From contig OY970196.1 in the NCBI GenBank assembly GCA_963708205.1, positions 1,116,001 through 1,180,000 of the forward strand: a stretch of DNA of 64,000 nt, in the 5' to 3' direction. The notes below the pieces were generated by a model. The model searched no databases. It was not told the DNA's origin and saw only the letters and a list, made by a program, of their open reading frames with translations. The position numbers and the translations under genes are program-made. Below are positions 9,755 through 19,430 of this stretch, one piece after another. Positions within the stretch are counted from its first letter, which is position 1, and every line of letters begins with the position of its first letter. The stretch comes from CAVYTF01 sp963708205. Lineage in GTDB: Bacteria > Bacteroidota > Bacteroidia > Chitinophagales > Chitinophagaceae.

Positions 9755-10573
9755 CTATTCTTTATTTGCTACAGCAACCTGGCGATACAGTTTTATAATT
9801 TCATCAATAACAATTTTGGGGTTTTTATCCCATACTTTATGGTCTGCATCTTTTGCCACAACATACCGATGGTTTGGCATCGTTCCGAAAGTGTAAAGGC
9901 AATGAATCCATTTTTCTTTTTCATTTTCTTTTACAATGGGTAAAATATTTTCGGCGCGTATCAGCGTTGCAGGTGTTGCTGATGTCAGGTATTTATCTCT
10001 CATATAATCTGCAATTGCAGGAAAATCAGCAAGCACATAATATAAACCCAATTTATATTGCTTTATCATTTTCCAATCGTCAGCTTTTATGGAATCTATA
10101 AATTGTTTTGCCCATTCAGCCGTGAAAAAACAAGGGGTTGAAACTTCAATGAAAACTGCGCCCGATACTTTAGCTTTATTTCTGTAGGTAAATAATGAAG
10201 AATAAAAGCCACCAAATGAGTGGCTGACTAAAAATATTTTATTAAAATAACCTAATTTCTTCAACCCAGTTTCCAGGCCTTTTACTTCATTTAAAAAACT
10301 TATGGTAGTGGTGTCAATGCCACTTGATCCTAATCCTGCACGATCATAAGTTATCAAAGTTGCTGCCGTAGAGTCGTACAAAGGTTTTAGCAGATCTTTC
10401 CAAACTGTTCCGTCATCACCGTTTCCTGCCTCAAAGAGCATGGGTGTTCCTTTCCCTTTGATTATGGTAAAATGAAGTTTGTAGCTACCAACATCAATCA
10501 AAGTATCAATGGTTTGTGCCTTTGCAAAGCAAAAGATGGCAATGCAGAAAAACAGACACAATACTTTTCTCAT
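9755..10573 (-). CDS. Secreted alpha/beta hydrolase
   Basis: 272 aa. A signal peptide (LCLFFCIAIFCFAKAQ) directs it to the periplasm or beyond. The alpha/beta hydrolase fold is indicated by the oxyanion-region MLFEAGNGDDG, the strand LITYDRAGLGSSG, the nucleophile elbow VSHSFGGFY (Ser in SHSFGG) and a late His in KDADHKVWDKNP; the acid residue is not fixed. It could be an esterase, lipase or haloperoxidase-like enzyme; the sequence does not decide. It stands alone, convergent with 8788. Confidence 0.85.
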   Translation of the reverse strand: MRKVLCLFFCIAIFCFAKAQTIDTLIDVGSYKLHFTIIKGKGTPMLFEAGNGDDGTVWKDLLKPLYDSTAATLITYDRAGLGSSGIDTTTISFLNEVKGLETGLKKLGYFNKIFLVSHSFGGFYSSLFTYRNKAKVSGAVFIEVSTPCFFTAEWAKQFIDSIKADDWKMIKQYKLGLYYVLADFPAIADYMRDKYLTSATPATLIRAENILPIVKENEKEKWIHCLYTFGTMPNHRYVVAKDADHKVWDKNPKIVIDEIIKLYRQVAVANKE

Positions 10574-11198
10574 AATATTTTAGGTAAATATATCAGTAGT
10601 TATTCAAAGCCTGCAGCCTTTGTGATTTTACTTTTTATTAGCCGGCATGGGAATGCGAAGCAATCTGTATTTCATTATTCTTCTTTACTTCTCATCAATC
10701 GCAGCAATAAATTTAGTTCGTTTCGGCCAGAAATATTTGCCCCTTTGATAAAGTCAAACCGATTTGACCTGCATGGTGTGAGTTATGAAAAGAAACTTTA
10801 AATACGTTTTAGGATTGCATGAAATGAAAAATATAAACGTAACTTTATACACAAACGATATAGTAATTTGGATGCTCTCCAAATGAAGGTTTAAAAATTA
10901 ATCTGAAATGAAATTATAGAAAAAATATTTCGGTTTACAAATAAATGCATTTCAAAGTAAAATTGAAAACCCTCTACATATTAATATTTATCATGCGGCA
11001 AATGATTTAAAGGAATTTAGAATGGTTATATTCTTACATTAATAAATCAACATTAAATATAAATACGATAGCATAAAGTTACAGTGACACAAAGGCAATA
11101 TCACCACAGGCGAAAATATCATCAGACATGCAGAGTTAATTTATCAAAACTTATCAGAATAAATTTTAAGTTGGTACTAATTCAAAAATATTATGCAC
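10574..11198. other. Intergenic region, nothing recognisable
   Basis: About 625 nt of AT-rich DNA upstream of the hydrolase gene. Reading frames are short and interrupted on both strands, and I see no strong hairpin, RNA or relic. Confidence 0.4.
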
Positions 11199-11477
11199 CT
11201 AATCAGATACAAATGCATCAAACAAAAAAACTGCAATAATAATAAACATATATACCAGTACAATAACTGACATTGCATTCTGCGTTTTTTTAAAATTTCG
11301 GTGTTTTTCCGAGTAAGTTTCTACCATTCTGTAATGACTGAAAAAAATCCAATCCGATAATGTCCAGCTATCTTTTTTTACGATGAAGAAATGGATTGTT
11401 TTAATTAGTAATAAAATAATAAAAATAATAATCACCCATTCCAAGTGGTCTATAAAAAGATCAATAAATGAGTTCAT
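11199..11477 (-). CDS. Small inner-membrane protein, unknown function
   Basis: 92 aa with two predicted membrane segments (about 13-33, WVIIIFIILLLIKTIHFFIV, and about 69-88, SVIVLVYMFIIIAVFLF) joined by a charged loop with several aromatic residues. No family recognised. It lies 36 nt downstream of the 11513 gene in the same direction and may be cotranscribed with it. Confidence 0.6.
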   Translation of the reverse strand: MNSFIDLFIDHLEWVIIIFIILLLIKTIHFFIVKKDSWTLSDWIFFSHYRMVETYSEKHRNFKKTQNAMSVIVLVYMFIIIAVFLFDAFVSD

Positions 11478-11512
11478 TTTTTACTAAAGTTATCAATTAT
11501 ATTTATGCTTCC

Positions 11513-12070
11513 CTAGCTTTTTTTCAATTTGAAATTCCAGCCAAGTTTCGCTTCAACCCAACCAGAAGTTCCATCAGGTGATGGTTCTTCAAAAGCATCA
11601 AAGCTTACTCCGACTTCAAAATTTTTCAGCTTTGCACCAATACCAATGTCACCTGCAAGTCTGGTTGTTGAAGGCGATGGCGTCTTTTTTGTCGGAACGC
11701 TATTGCTGACGAATCCCGCGCCAATATTTAATGCGCCAAAAAAAACATTAGCGGCACTTATATATTGTCTTATGCCAATTTTAAGCGGAATGTAGCTTTC
11801 TGTTTTCACGCCGACACTATCTGCAGAACAGGAAAGATAGCCGAGGCTTGCAGTAAAATAAGTAGTCTTCGCGCCAATGCCAAAGCCGCCTTCCGCCCCA
11901 AAAGCCGCGCTATATCTATCTTTCGTACTTTGATCAACGGGAATAGCTCCAATTGCATGAATAAAGAAATAAGAGTTCATAGAGCGATCTGAAGATTGAG
12001 ATTTAGCTGAATGAACAAAAATTAAAAGTGACCCAAGGCAGAGAGGCAAAAATTTCAGGCAATTTTTCAT
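11513..12070 (-). CDS. Outer-membrane beta-barrel-like protein
   Basis: 185 aa. The signal peptide ends near VHSAKSQ. The mature part alternates amphipathic strands and Gly-rich turns (GAEGGFGIGAKTTYFTASLGYL, split by turns; LAGDIGIGAKLKNFEVGVSFDAF; EAKLGWNFKLKKS), as in small outer-membrane barrels. No specific family recognised. It is divergent from 12155 and upstream of 11199. The barrel call is based on strand pattern only. Confidence 0.6.
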   Translation of the reverse strand: MKNCLKFLPLCLGSLLIFVHSAKSQSSDRSMNSYFFIHAIGAIPVDQSTKDRYSAAFGAEGGFGIGAKTTYFTASLGYLSCSADSVGVKTESYIPLKIGIRQYISAANVFFGALNIGAGFVSNSVPTKKTPSPSTTRLAGDIGIGAKLKNFEVGVSFDAFEEPSPDGTSGWVEAKLGWNFKLKKS

Positions 12071-12154
12071 TTTATTATTATTAATTCTGAGTAAAATTAA
12101 GAATTAATAAATAAAACTAAATTTGTTCTAAGATATCTTTTAAGGCATTAATAA

Positions 12155-12559
12155 ATGAAAACAAAATCAACCGGCATACGGATTTTTACTTTCTGGGTGT
12201 TGTTGATTGGAATAGGCGGATCGCTTATTATGACATTTAGAACAGGTCAAAATAACAACTCTTTATTATTGATGGTACTTTTCATGGTTTGGGTAACATC
12301 TCCATTTACAGCTCTTTCTATTATTTATACAAAATCCAAAAATTATTTAAGGAATAAACGAGTTATTTTTTTTATCGTGACAATATTTATAACATGTATT
12401 TCCTTGATTGAATATTGCGGAGTATTAAAATTTCAGGGACTAAAACCCGCTGCACTATTTCTGATTTTACCATTAATATCATGGATTCTAATCATAATTA
12501 CAATTCTTTTTACTACTGTATTCACGGGAGCAAAAGATTCGCAAAAAAAGAAAAAATAA
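12155..12559 (+). CDS. Hypothetical integral membrane protein
   Basis: 134 aa with four hydrophobic segments (about 9-26, 35-53, 68-88 and 100-125) and a Lys-rich C-terminal tail (KKKK). No motif or family recognised. Single gene, divergent from 11513; function unknown. Confidence 0.55.
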   Translation: MKTKSTGIRIFTFWVLLIGIGGSLIMTFRTGQNNNSLLLMVLFMVWVTSPFTALSIIYTKSKNYLRNKRVIFFIVTIFITCISLIEYCGVLKFQGLKPAALFLILPLISWILIIITILFTTVFTGAKDSQKKKK

Positions 12560-12740
12560 ATTAGTAACATAAATCTTACGGTTTGCTAATTGCTGTGAAT
12601 CAGGATCTATTAGTGAATAACCTGGTTTAATTTCAAGAAAAAATTTTTTGCAGTTCGATATTTATCCGTTCCAAGAGATAATATAAATATTAAAATCTTC
12701 TAAAAAACGTTTTTATCTTACATCTTGTTTTGGTAAACTA

Positions 12741-13304
12741 ATGCTGACATCATTTGATAAATATAACCAGCTTATTAAAGCATGTATAAAGGGAGAAAGA
12801 GCTTCTCAAAATAAATTATATTCCTTATTTGCCTCTAAGATGTTTGTTGTTTGTTTGCGGTATGCAAAAAATAGAGAGGAAGCGGAAGATATTTTACAGG
12901 AAGGGTTTTTAAAGGTATTCACAAGCTTACAACAGTATACCTATAAAGGTTTTTTTGAAGGATGGCTGAGAAAAATTATTGTCAATACAGCTCTGGAAAA
13001 ATTCCAAAAAAATCATAGACTTTATATAATTACCAATATTGATGAATTGCCGGATGGAAAAATAGCGACTGATGGTATTTTAGATCAACTGAATGTAAAA
13101 GAAATGATTAATTTAATTCAGCAGCTACCATTAATGTGCAGGCTCGTTTTTAATCTATACGTTTTTGAGGGAATGAAACATGGAGAAATAGCTGAACTGC
13201 TAAATATTTCAGAAGGAACCAGTAAATCAAATTTGTTTGATGCAAGAAAAATATTACAAAAACAAATCAGTAAAAATTTAAACCAAATAAAGCAAATAGT
13301 TTAA
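12741..13304 (+). CDS. ECF RNA polymerase sigma factor
   Basis: 187 aa. Sigma region 2 spans about 20-90 (KMFVVCLRYAKNREEAEDILQEGF, split around NREEAEDILQEGFLKVF; GWLRKIIVNTALEKF). Region 4 spans about 120-175, with the HTH FEGMKHGEIAELLNISEGTSKS. Its length is normal for Bacteroidota ECF sigma factors. It directs RNA polymerase to a specific regulon. The downstream gene at 13320 begins 15 nt after its stop and carries a cytoplasmic tail plus membrane segment, the usual place for a regulator of the sigma factor. Confidence 0.92.
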   Translation: MLTSFDKYNQLIKACIKGERASQNKLYSLFASKMFVVCLRYAKNREEAEDILQEGFLKVFTSLQQYTYKGFFEGWLRKIIVNTALEKFQKNHRLYIITNIDELPDGKIATDGILDQLNVKEMINLIQQLPLMCRLVFNLYVFEGMKHGEIAELLNISEGTSKSNLFDARKILQKQISKNLNQIKQIV

Positions 13305-13319
13305 TGAAGAAATTTTAGC

Positions 13320-14609
13320 ATGAATGATGTTGATGACATATTTAAATCCTCTATTGATGATTACTATGAAAATCCTTCCGCGAAAGTATGGAAGGGTATA
13401 GAAAATAATTTAGATAAAGCAGATGCTGAAAAATATGTGTGGAAATTAAGGACACCCTTTAGACTGATGTGTTGCTTCTTAATGATGTTTGCTGTTTACA
13501 CATTATATAATGTTTCTTTTGATCATGCAAATATTATTGAAAGAAAAAACGGTAAAAAGCCAGGCAGTTCTCATTTTAAAAGGTTGTTTAATAATGACCA
13601 AAATCTTTCTTTTGATAACAATGTTTATCAGAAAAATATTACAAATCAGCATTCTTTGGAAAGTCAACAAAATGGATCTTTGATTTTTTCTTATAATGAA
13701 ACTAAAAATGGTTCATTTGCGAAAAGTCATGAAGGTATACAAGAGCTTCACCCCGTTCAGATGTCAAGAAGCATCATTCCTGAAAATTATTTTATCAATG
13801 CTTTACTGCCCATAAAAAAAATTAATGCAGAAGATAATTCTTCCTCAAAAAACTTAACAAACGCTATTCATAAAGGGCAAAAAAAATTATTCATTTTATC
13901 GCCTTTCTTTTCTCCTGATATACCAGGCAGCAGTTTATATGAAGAGTATGATTATGACAATGAAAATAAATCGCAAATCTGCGATGGTGAAAAAAATACT
14001 TTTTCTTTTACAGCTGGTGCATTATTGACATATCAGCTTTCTAAAAAAGTAAGTTTGCAAACAGGACTTTCGTTTTCTGCCCTCTTCAGTTCTCTTCCTC
14101 CCAAAATTTTAATAGCTAAAAGTGAAAATGGCGCTGTTAATTTTGAGTTTCCAAGTAGTTATGGATTGATAAATTTAAAGAATGCAAACCTTGACCATCC
14201 TCAAATTGGTGATAGCTTAAAGTTGCCAAATAATTCCCTTTTTCGTTTAAATTATTTTACCATTCCTTTTTTATTTAAATACCATTTAGGCAGTAAGGGA
14301 AAATGTGATTTTAATGGTTCTGTCGGTGCAGGTATAAATATTATTACGGATGCAGACGCGGAAATAAGATTGCCTGCTAATGCAAATTCAAATGAAACCA
14401 AGGAAACCACAAAAGAAATAAGGGGATTAAAAAACAGTAATTATAGTACCATGCTCGGTATAGAAGCGCTATATCATTTCAGCAATAAAACTTCGCTAAG
14501 TTTTCAGCCCATCATACGATATTCCATTACATCTCTTAATAAAAATGTCCCTATTAAAAATACGCCCTACACAATTGGTTTTATGACAACAGTGAATTTG
14601 CCTTTCTAA
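13320..14609 (+). CDS. Membrane-anchored protein with C-terminal outer-membrane-barrel-like domain, partner of the ECF sigma factor
   Basis: 429 aa. A short N-terminal cytoplasmic-type segment (DDIFKSSIDDYYENPSAKVW, then GIENNLDK) precedes one membrane helix (about 48-68, FRLMCCFLMMFAVYTLY). A long polar, low-complexity linker follows, then a C-terminal beta-rich domain from about residue 225 (GALLTYQLSKKVSLQTGLSF; ends in TTVNLPF) resembling PF13568-type barrels. In Bacteroidota this layout commonly sits directly behind an ECF sigma gene. I infer that the N-terminus may hold the sigma factor, by analogy with anti-sigma proteins; no conserved anti-sigma motif is visible. Confidence 0.65.
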   Translation: MNDVDDIFKSSIDDYYENPSAKVWKGIENNLDKADAEKYVWKLRTPFRLMCCFLMMFAVYTLYNVSFDHANIIERKNGKKPGSSHFKRLFNNDQNLSFDNNVYQKNITNQHSLESQQNGSLIFSYNETKNGSFAKSHEGIQELHPVQMSRSIIPENYFINALLPIKKINAEDNSSSKNLTNAIHKGQKKLFILSPFFSPDIPGSSLYEEYDYDNENKSQICDGEKNTFSFTAGALLTYQLSKKVSLQTGLSFSALFSSLPPKILIAKSENGAVNFEFPSSYGLINLKNANLDHPQIGDSLKLPNNSLFRLNYFTIPFLFKYHLGSKGKCDFNGSVGAGINIITDADAEIRLPANANSNETKETTKEIRGLKNSNYSTMLGIEALYHFSNKTSLSFQPIIRYSITSLNKNVPIKNTPYTIGFMTTVNLPF

Positions 14610-14835
14610 AACTCCCTATTTATACACAGAGCAAAAAAAAATTTATAAGCACCCAACTATTTACAGCGAGACTTCATCTAAGAGTTAAGTATTTTTTACT
14701 CTAACAGTAATACAAAAAGTATGTTATCATGATATCCGAAGGATTTATCATTATTTTTTTTTCATGTCTGATAGGGTTGATTAAACATATTGCACTTAAA
14801 ATAAATGTAAAATAGGTTATAATTCTTGGAAATAT

Positions 14836-15444
14836 ATGCCTGTTGAGTTTATACACTTTATTGCAAAATATGGGTATCCTTCAATCTTTATATTGGTGTT
14901 TATTCAGGAAATAGGCATTCCTACCTTTCCTAATGAGTTGGCACTATTATATTTTGGCTTTATTTGCCATTCTAAAGTATTAAACCTTTTTACTGTTTTG
15001 TCAATTGTTATTTGTGGAGATATTTCAGGCACTTTTTTAGTGTATATTTTATTCTATTTTTTTTCTTCCTTCCTACGAAAACATGAACCTGGTTGGTTGA
15101 AGATTCCTTCGGCAGCCAAAAAATTAATCCGCAATAGAATAAAAAGAGGAGGTAACCTAAGTATACTTATTGGAAGGCTTACCCCTTATTTACGCGGCTA
15201 TACTTCGGTGATGTGTGGAATAATGCATGTTAATATGAAGGCGTATGTTTCGATGATAATTATTTCAGCGTTCCTTTGGACTGGAGGTTATGTTTTGATT
15301 GGATATTTTGGAGCTCCTTATATAAAATATCTTTTACCGAAACTGGGTATTTTTAAAAATGCCCTGATCTTAATTCCTCTTATAATTATAATCTGGTTCC
15401 TCATAAGATTTTTATTAAAAAAGAGATTAACCAAGTCAGCCTAA
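14836..15444 (+). CDS. DedA-family membrane protein
   Basis: 202 aa, multi-spanning. DedA/VTT hallmarks are visible: an amphipathic N-terminal motif with acidic residues (FIQEIGIPTFPNELALL), the central GRLTPYLRGYTSVMCGIMHV (the conserved G-R-x-x-P-x-x-R and following Gly) and C-terminal membrane helices. Family members flip or transport lipids (undecaprenyl phosphate or phosphatidylethanolamine in characterised cases) across the inner membrane. It heads a tight operon with two glycosyltransferases (2-nt and 9-nt gaps), so recycling of a polyprenyl carrier for envelope glycosylation is a reasonable inference. Confidence 0.88.
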   Translation: MPVEFIHFIAKYGYPSIFILVFIQEIGIPTFPNELALLYFGFICHSKVLNLFTVLSIVICGDISGTFLVYILFYFFSSFLRKHEPGWLKIPSAAKKLIRNRIKRGGNLSILIGRLTPYLRGYTSVMCGIMHVNMKAYVSMIIISAFLWTGGYVLIGYFGAPYIKYLLPKLGIFKNALILIPLIIIIWFLIRFLLKKRLTKSA

Positions 15445-15446
15445 TT

Positions 15447-16217
15447 ATGCAAAAGTTGAATGCGAATAAAGTCTCTGTGTTAATACCTGCTTATAATGAA
15501 GAAAAATATATTATTCAAACATTAGAAGCCTTAATACATCAGGACTATCCTGACTTTGAAATAATTATAATTAATAACGACAGTACTGATAACACCGCAC
15601 TTCTGCTTAATAACTTTATTATAAACACAAAATGCAACCAAAGAATAATTTTAACTTTTGAGAATAAAAGAGGAACAAATGCGGCACGGGAAACGGGAAG
15701 ATCAATTGCAGAAGGAAATATAATTGCACAACTTGATGCTGATTGCCTTCCTGCACCAAATTGGATAAGCACAGGTGTAGCACTTTTAAAAACTTCGAAT
15801 GCCGGAGCTGTAACCGGACCATATGATTATTATGATTCTTCCCATATAAGACGAAGACTCACTTTATTTTTTCAAAAAAACTTTTATCCTGTGGTTAATA
15901 AACTTGCACAATATGCAAAACGCGGTGCATTGCTTATAGGGGGTAATTGTTTTATACTGTTCGACGTTTTAAAAACGGTTGGTGGTTATGATACTTCGCT
16001 CACTTTTTACGGAGATGATATTGACTTGGGTGCAAGAATTGCCAAAATTTGTCCGGTGTTGTATAGTAAGAAACTAGTGCTAAAAACATCTTCCAGACGC
16101 TTTAATAAAATTGGTTTCAATAAAGTGCAAAGAACATATAGAAAGTTTTTTTGGAAGCTGATTCTTGGTGAGAAAATTAAAGCCAATGAGAGTTATGAAG
16201 TAATACATCCCAGATAA
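15447..16217 (+). CDS. Glycosyltransferase family 2
   Basis: 256 aa. GT-A fold signatures are in order: VSVLIPAYNEEKYI at the N-terminus, NNDSTDNT, the DXD-like metal/nucleotide motif in QLDADCLP, and GDDIDLGARI near residue 190. No membrane helices. It likely transfers a sugar from a nucleotide donor to a lipid carrier. It starts 2 nt after the DedA stop and ends 9 nt before the GT39-like gene, so all three are probably cotranscribed. Confidence 0.9.
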   Translation: MQKLNANKVSVLIPAYNEEKYIIQTLEALIHQDYPDFEIIIINNDSTDNTALLLNNFIINTKCNQRIILTFENKRGTNAARETGRSIAEGNIIAQLDADCLPAPNWISTGVALLKTSNAGAVTGPYDYYDSSHIRRRLTLFFQKNFYPVVNKLAQYAKRGALLIGGNCFILFDVLKTVGGYDTSLTFYGDDIDLGARIAKICPVLYSKKLVLKTSSRRFNKIGFNKVQRTYRKFFWKLILGEKIKANESYEVIHPR

Positions 16218-16226
16218 TAGAAGTAC

Positions 16227-17768
16227 ATGAAAGAGGAGCTTAAAAAAAATTATTATACCAAAAGGCTTGCACTATTAATTGTAATAAGTTGCATGATTCG
16301 GATAATCCTTGCTTCATTCACTGAATTAGGTAATGATGAAGTATACTATTGGACATATAGCCAACATCTTCAATGGAATTATTTTGATCATCCTCCAATG
16401 GTTGCTTTATGGATTAGAATTTTCACAGCAAATTTATTGTTAGAAAAATACGAGTTGTTTGTAAGGTTAGGTAGTATTGTAAGTTGTGCGATCTCCACTT
16501 TAATCATATTTATTATTGGCAAAAAATTGCATTCAGAAAAAGCAGGATGGTTGATGGCATGTTTATACAACACCTCTTTATACGCAAGTATATTAGCCGG
16601 TGTTTTTATACTTCCTGATTCGCCTCAAATGCTTTTTTGGTGCTTCTGTTTATTACTGTTAACTAATCTGAGCATTAATTGCAAAAGCTGGCGCACATGG
16701 CTTCTCTTTGGACTATGTGCAGGCTTATGTATTTTAAGTAAAGTTCATGGTGTTTTTATATGGATTGGTTTATTTTCTTTTATAATTTTTAAGAAAAGGC
16801 AATGGTTAAAATTGCCTCAGCTATATTGCGCCTTTTTGATAAGTGCTGGCATTGCAAGCCCTATTTTATTTTGGAATATTGCCAATCATTTTGCTACTTA
16901 CCAATTTCATAGTGAGAGAGTGACTATAAATAAGTTTTACATAAACTATAAAAGCTTTTGTACAGAATTTTTTGGAGAAATTTTATATAATAATCCCATA
17001 AATATAGTTGCAATAGTAGCTGCGCTTTTCTGGTTCAAAAGGAAGAAAATCAACAATCAGGCACTTACACTTTTTTCATTTATCGCATTGCCTTTCATAA
17101 TTCTATTATTAAGTATAGCATTATTTCGGGATACCTTACCTCACTGGAGTGGGCCGGCGTATGTTACATTGATTCCAGTTGCCGGAATTTATTTTGCGCA
17201 AAATAATATAACGAAATTGCCAAGCTCAATAAAAGTAGCTTTTGCCTTTATTTTATTCGTTGCCATTGGAGGAATTTTGGTCATTAATTATTATCCCGGC
17301 ACTGTAGGAGATAAGACAGAAGGTAAAACCGGAGATGGCGATTTTACCTTAGATATGAATGGATGGAAGGAGGCGGGCCAACAATTTCAGAAAATCTATT
17401 ATAGTGATGTGAAGAATAAAATTATGCCTCACAATGCTAATATGATTTGCTATAAATGGTTTCCTGCAGCTCACGAACAGTACTATTTTTGTTATCCAAT
17501 TTCTATGAATGTAATTGGTTTGGGAAAGCCTTTTGATTTGCACGAATATCTTTGGTATAATTCTTTTTTAAAAAACAATACTTCATTAAACATAAGCTAT
17601 TGTATCATTCCATCTAATGAAAGCTATGATCCAAAACAAGTATATAAAAGTGATTACTCAAATATTCATCTTGAATGCGAGATAAATACTTTTAGAAACA
17701 ATAAACTTGCTCGAGTATTTTATGTGTATCAACTTAGTGGCTGGAAAGGGAAAATACCTTATCCATAA
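16227..17768 (+). CDS. Polytopic GT-C glycosyltransferase (ArnT/PMT-like, GT39/GT83)
   Basis: 513 aa with about ten membrane segments. The first periplasmic loop has the acidic catalytic motif GNDEVYYWTYSQHL followed by YFDHPPMVALWIRI, typical of ArnT/PMT-like lipid-linked sugar transferases. The C-terminal third is soluble and periplasmic. These enzymes move a sugar from a polyprenyl phosphate to lipid A, protein or a cell-wall polymer. With the upstream GT2 (which could make the lipid-linked sugar) and DedA (which could recycle the carrier), the three genes form a plausible complete envelope-modification cassette. Confidence 0.88.
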   Translation: MKEELKKNYYTKRLALLIVISCMIRIILASFTELGNDEVYYWTYSQHLQWNYFDHPPMVALWIRIFTANLLLEKYELFVRLGSIVSCAISTLIIFIIGKKLHSEKAGWLMACLYNTSLYASILAGVFILPDSPQMLFWCFCLLLLTNLSINCKSWRTWLLFGLCAGLCILSKVHGVFIWIGLFSFIIFKKRQWLKLPQLYCAFLISAGIASPILFWNIANHFATYQFHSERVTINKFYINYKSFCTEFFGEILYNNPINIVAIVAALFWFKRKKINNQALTLFSFIALPFIILLLSIALFRDTLPHWSGPAYVTLIPVAGIYFAQNNITKLPSSIKVAFAFILFVAIGGILVINYYPGTVGDKTEGKTGDGDFTLDMNGWKEAGQQFQKIYYSDVKNKIMPHNANMICYKWFPAAHEQYYFCYPISMNVIGLGKPFDLHEYLWYNSFLKNNTSLNISYCIIPSNESYDPKQVYKSDYSNIHLECEINTFRNNKLARVFYVYQLSGWKGKIPYP

Positions 17769-18102
17769 ATCATTTTCAAGCAAAGTAAAACAGAACTCAT
17801 TCTATTGACATTTTCTGCTTATATTTTTTTGGTGGATGGCTCGTTGGTTCTGAATAAATCATTAATCCATACTCCTCTCTGTTTACAACTTCGACGCATC
17901 TATTTTATCAATGCAAAAGAAATAGACCTCATTTCCGCGAAGGAGGGAATCTGCGGTTGTTGTATCATTATAATGTATAAGAGCAGATTACCAATCAAGT
18001 TGGCAATGACGATGCATAATCATCTCAGTTTCCAAGTTTCGTGTATCGTTGTGCCGCACCAACTGAAACATAACAAATGGCAAGTAAGAAATGCAAATAA
18101 AA
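17769..18102. other. Intergenic region with a dispersed repeat copy
   Basis: Convergent intergenic DNA. The only recognisable content is the repeat at 17885-17911. A 116-codon plus-strand frame (17805-18155) crosses it and runs into the end of the minus-strand gene; it looks like chance. Confidence 0.5.
17885..17911 (+). repeat. Dispersed intergenic repeat, copy B
   Basis: A 27-base unit (core CTTCGACGCATCTATTTTAT) matching the copy at 19908-19934 at 26 of 27 positions. Shorter matches are at 63157-63173 and the palindrome at 9717. Confidence 0.7.
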
Positions 18103-18408
18103 TTAGGATTTTGAGAATATTCTTCTTGAAAGCAAACCTGCGTAAGCACCTATAAAAGCAGGAACTAAAGCAAGAAGAGAGCCATAATTATGCGCTAATG
18201 CAATGTTAAATACAGGTACCCAAATACCTATTGACAAAGCTACGAGCCATGTTTTTTGAGAAGATATTGTAGCGCATATAAAAGAAGCTATCAATACCAT
18301 TAAAACGGAAATTCCATCATCATTCCAATGCGGACGGGTATCTATATAGGCAATAAATAATCCTAATAAAATACCAATAATCAAAGCAATTAATAACGAG
18401 GGTTTCAC
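18103..18408 (-). CDS. Small integral membrane protein, unknown function
   Basis: 101 aa with three membrane segments (about 4-21, 36-50 and 54-95 broken by NYGSL) and little else. The pattern is Gly/Ala-rich near the C-terminus (LVPAFIGAYAGLL). No family recognised. Its upstream region faces the CPBP gene at 18532 divergently. Confidence 0.6.
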   Translation of the reverse strand: MKPSLLIALIIGILLGLFIAYIDTRPHWNDDGISVLMVLIASFICATISSQKTWLVALSIGIWVPVFNIALAHNYGSLLALVPAFIGAYAGLLSRRIFSKS

Positions 18409-18531
18409 TGTGAACTTTTTATAAACTTACTTGTTTTTTTGCTATTTCTTCGAATAATAACATCAAACTTTATGTTGGAATAACTTTTAATGATGCTTAA
18501 TTATTAATTTCCCACAAAAGTTGAGGCAAAC

Positions 18532-19341
18532 TTGACAACTGAAAAACCATACATACGCAAAAAATGGTATCAGACACTGGCTCGTGTACTGTTCTTTTAT
18601 ATTTGTAGTGTAATTATATTATCTTTCTTTTCTCGTATCACAAAAAATATTTCAGCTACAATAGCTGATCAATTATCAGTATGTTCTGCAACAATTTTTA
18701 CTTTCTTATTGATTATAATTTTTACCCGCTGGGAAAAGCTTAACCTGAAAGACGTTGGTATTATTCCGGGCAGAAAGATCTCTTCCCGTTTTTTTATTGG
18801 TTATCTTATTGGTTTATTAATGGCAATTATTCAGGCATTAATAGTATTAAGCTTTGGACATATCCGGTTATCATTTGATCCTCAAATTACAGTTATGGAA
18901 ATACTTTTACCATTTCTCTTATATTTCCTGATAGCTTGCAGAGAAGAATTGGTTTTTCGATCTTATTCTTTAAGAAGTTTAAATTATGTATTAGGCCCAG
19001 CCGCGGCATTAATTATAATAACGATTCTGTTTGTTCTGGAACACGTCGTTGGCGGAATGACATGGAAAATGGCAATACTTGGGTCCGGAACCGGTGCAAT
19101 TTTATTCGGCTTGGCTGCATTAAAAACAAAGGGATTAGAGTTACCAATGGGACTTCACAGCGCATGGAATTTTGGACAATGGTCGCTGGGCTTTAAAAAC
19201 ACACCAGGCATATGGAAAGCTGTAGTTGAAAAGGCTTATGAATTGAGGGTAGAAAATATTGGTTTAGCTGCTTTTATATTTGTTGTGGTATTGGCTATTA
19301 CCGGCATTTGTATTTATTATAAAAATGAAAGTTTATCTTAA
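18532..19341 (+). CDS. CPBP-family intramembrane metalloprotease (CAAX-like)
   Basis: 269 aa, polytopic. The three family motifs are present: the Glu-Glu motif in CREELVFRSY (EExxxR), the FVLEHVVGG His motif and LHSAWNFGQW (HxxxN). Family members (Rce1/Abi-like) cleave within membranes, and in bacteria some confer bacteriocin self-immunity. The start is TTG at 18532; no ATG is available before the first membrane segment. Substrate unknown. Confidence 0.88.
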   Translation: MTTEKPYIRKKWYQTLARVLFFYICSVIILSFFSRITKNISATIADQLSVCSATIFTFLLIIIFTRWEKLNLKDVGIIPGRKISSRFFIGYLIGLLMAIIQALIVLSFGHIRLSFDPQITVMEILLPFLLYFLIACREELVFRSYSLRSLNYVLGPAAALIIITILFVLEHVVGGMTWKMAILGSGTGAILFGLAALKTKGLELPMGLHSAWNFGQWSLGFKNTPGIWKAVVEKAYELRVENIGLAAFIFVVVLAITGICIYYKNESLS

Positions 19342-19430
19342 ACAACAAACCTTGCGCTAATAAGTTTCACGACAAAACAAATGAACAGTATATTTGGTTT
19401 TGCATATAATTAATTGCATTTTTATCGGCT

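Noticed and set aside
17805..18155. 116-codon plus-strand ORF after the GT39-like gene
   Set aside because: It crosses a dispersed repeat, overlaps the 3' end of a minus-strand membrane-protein gene and has no protein-like features.
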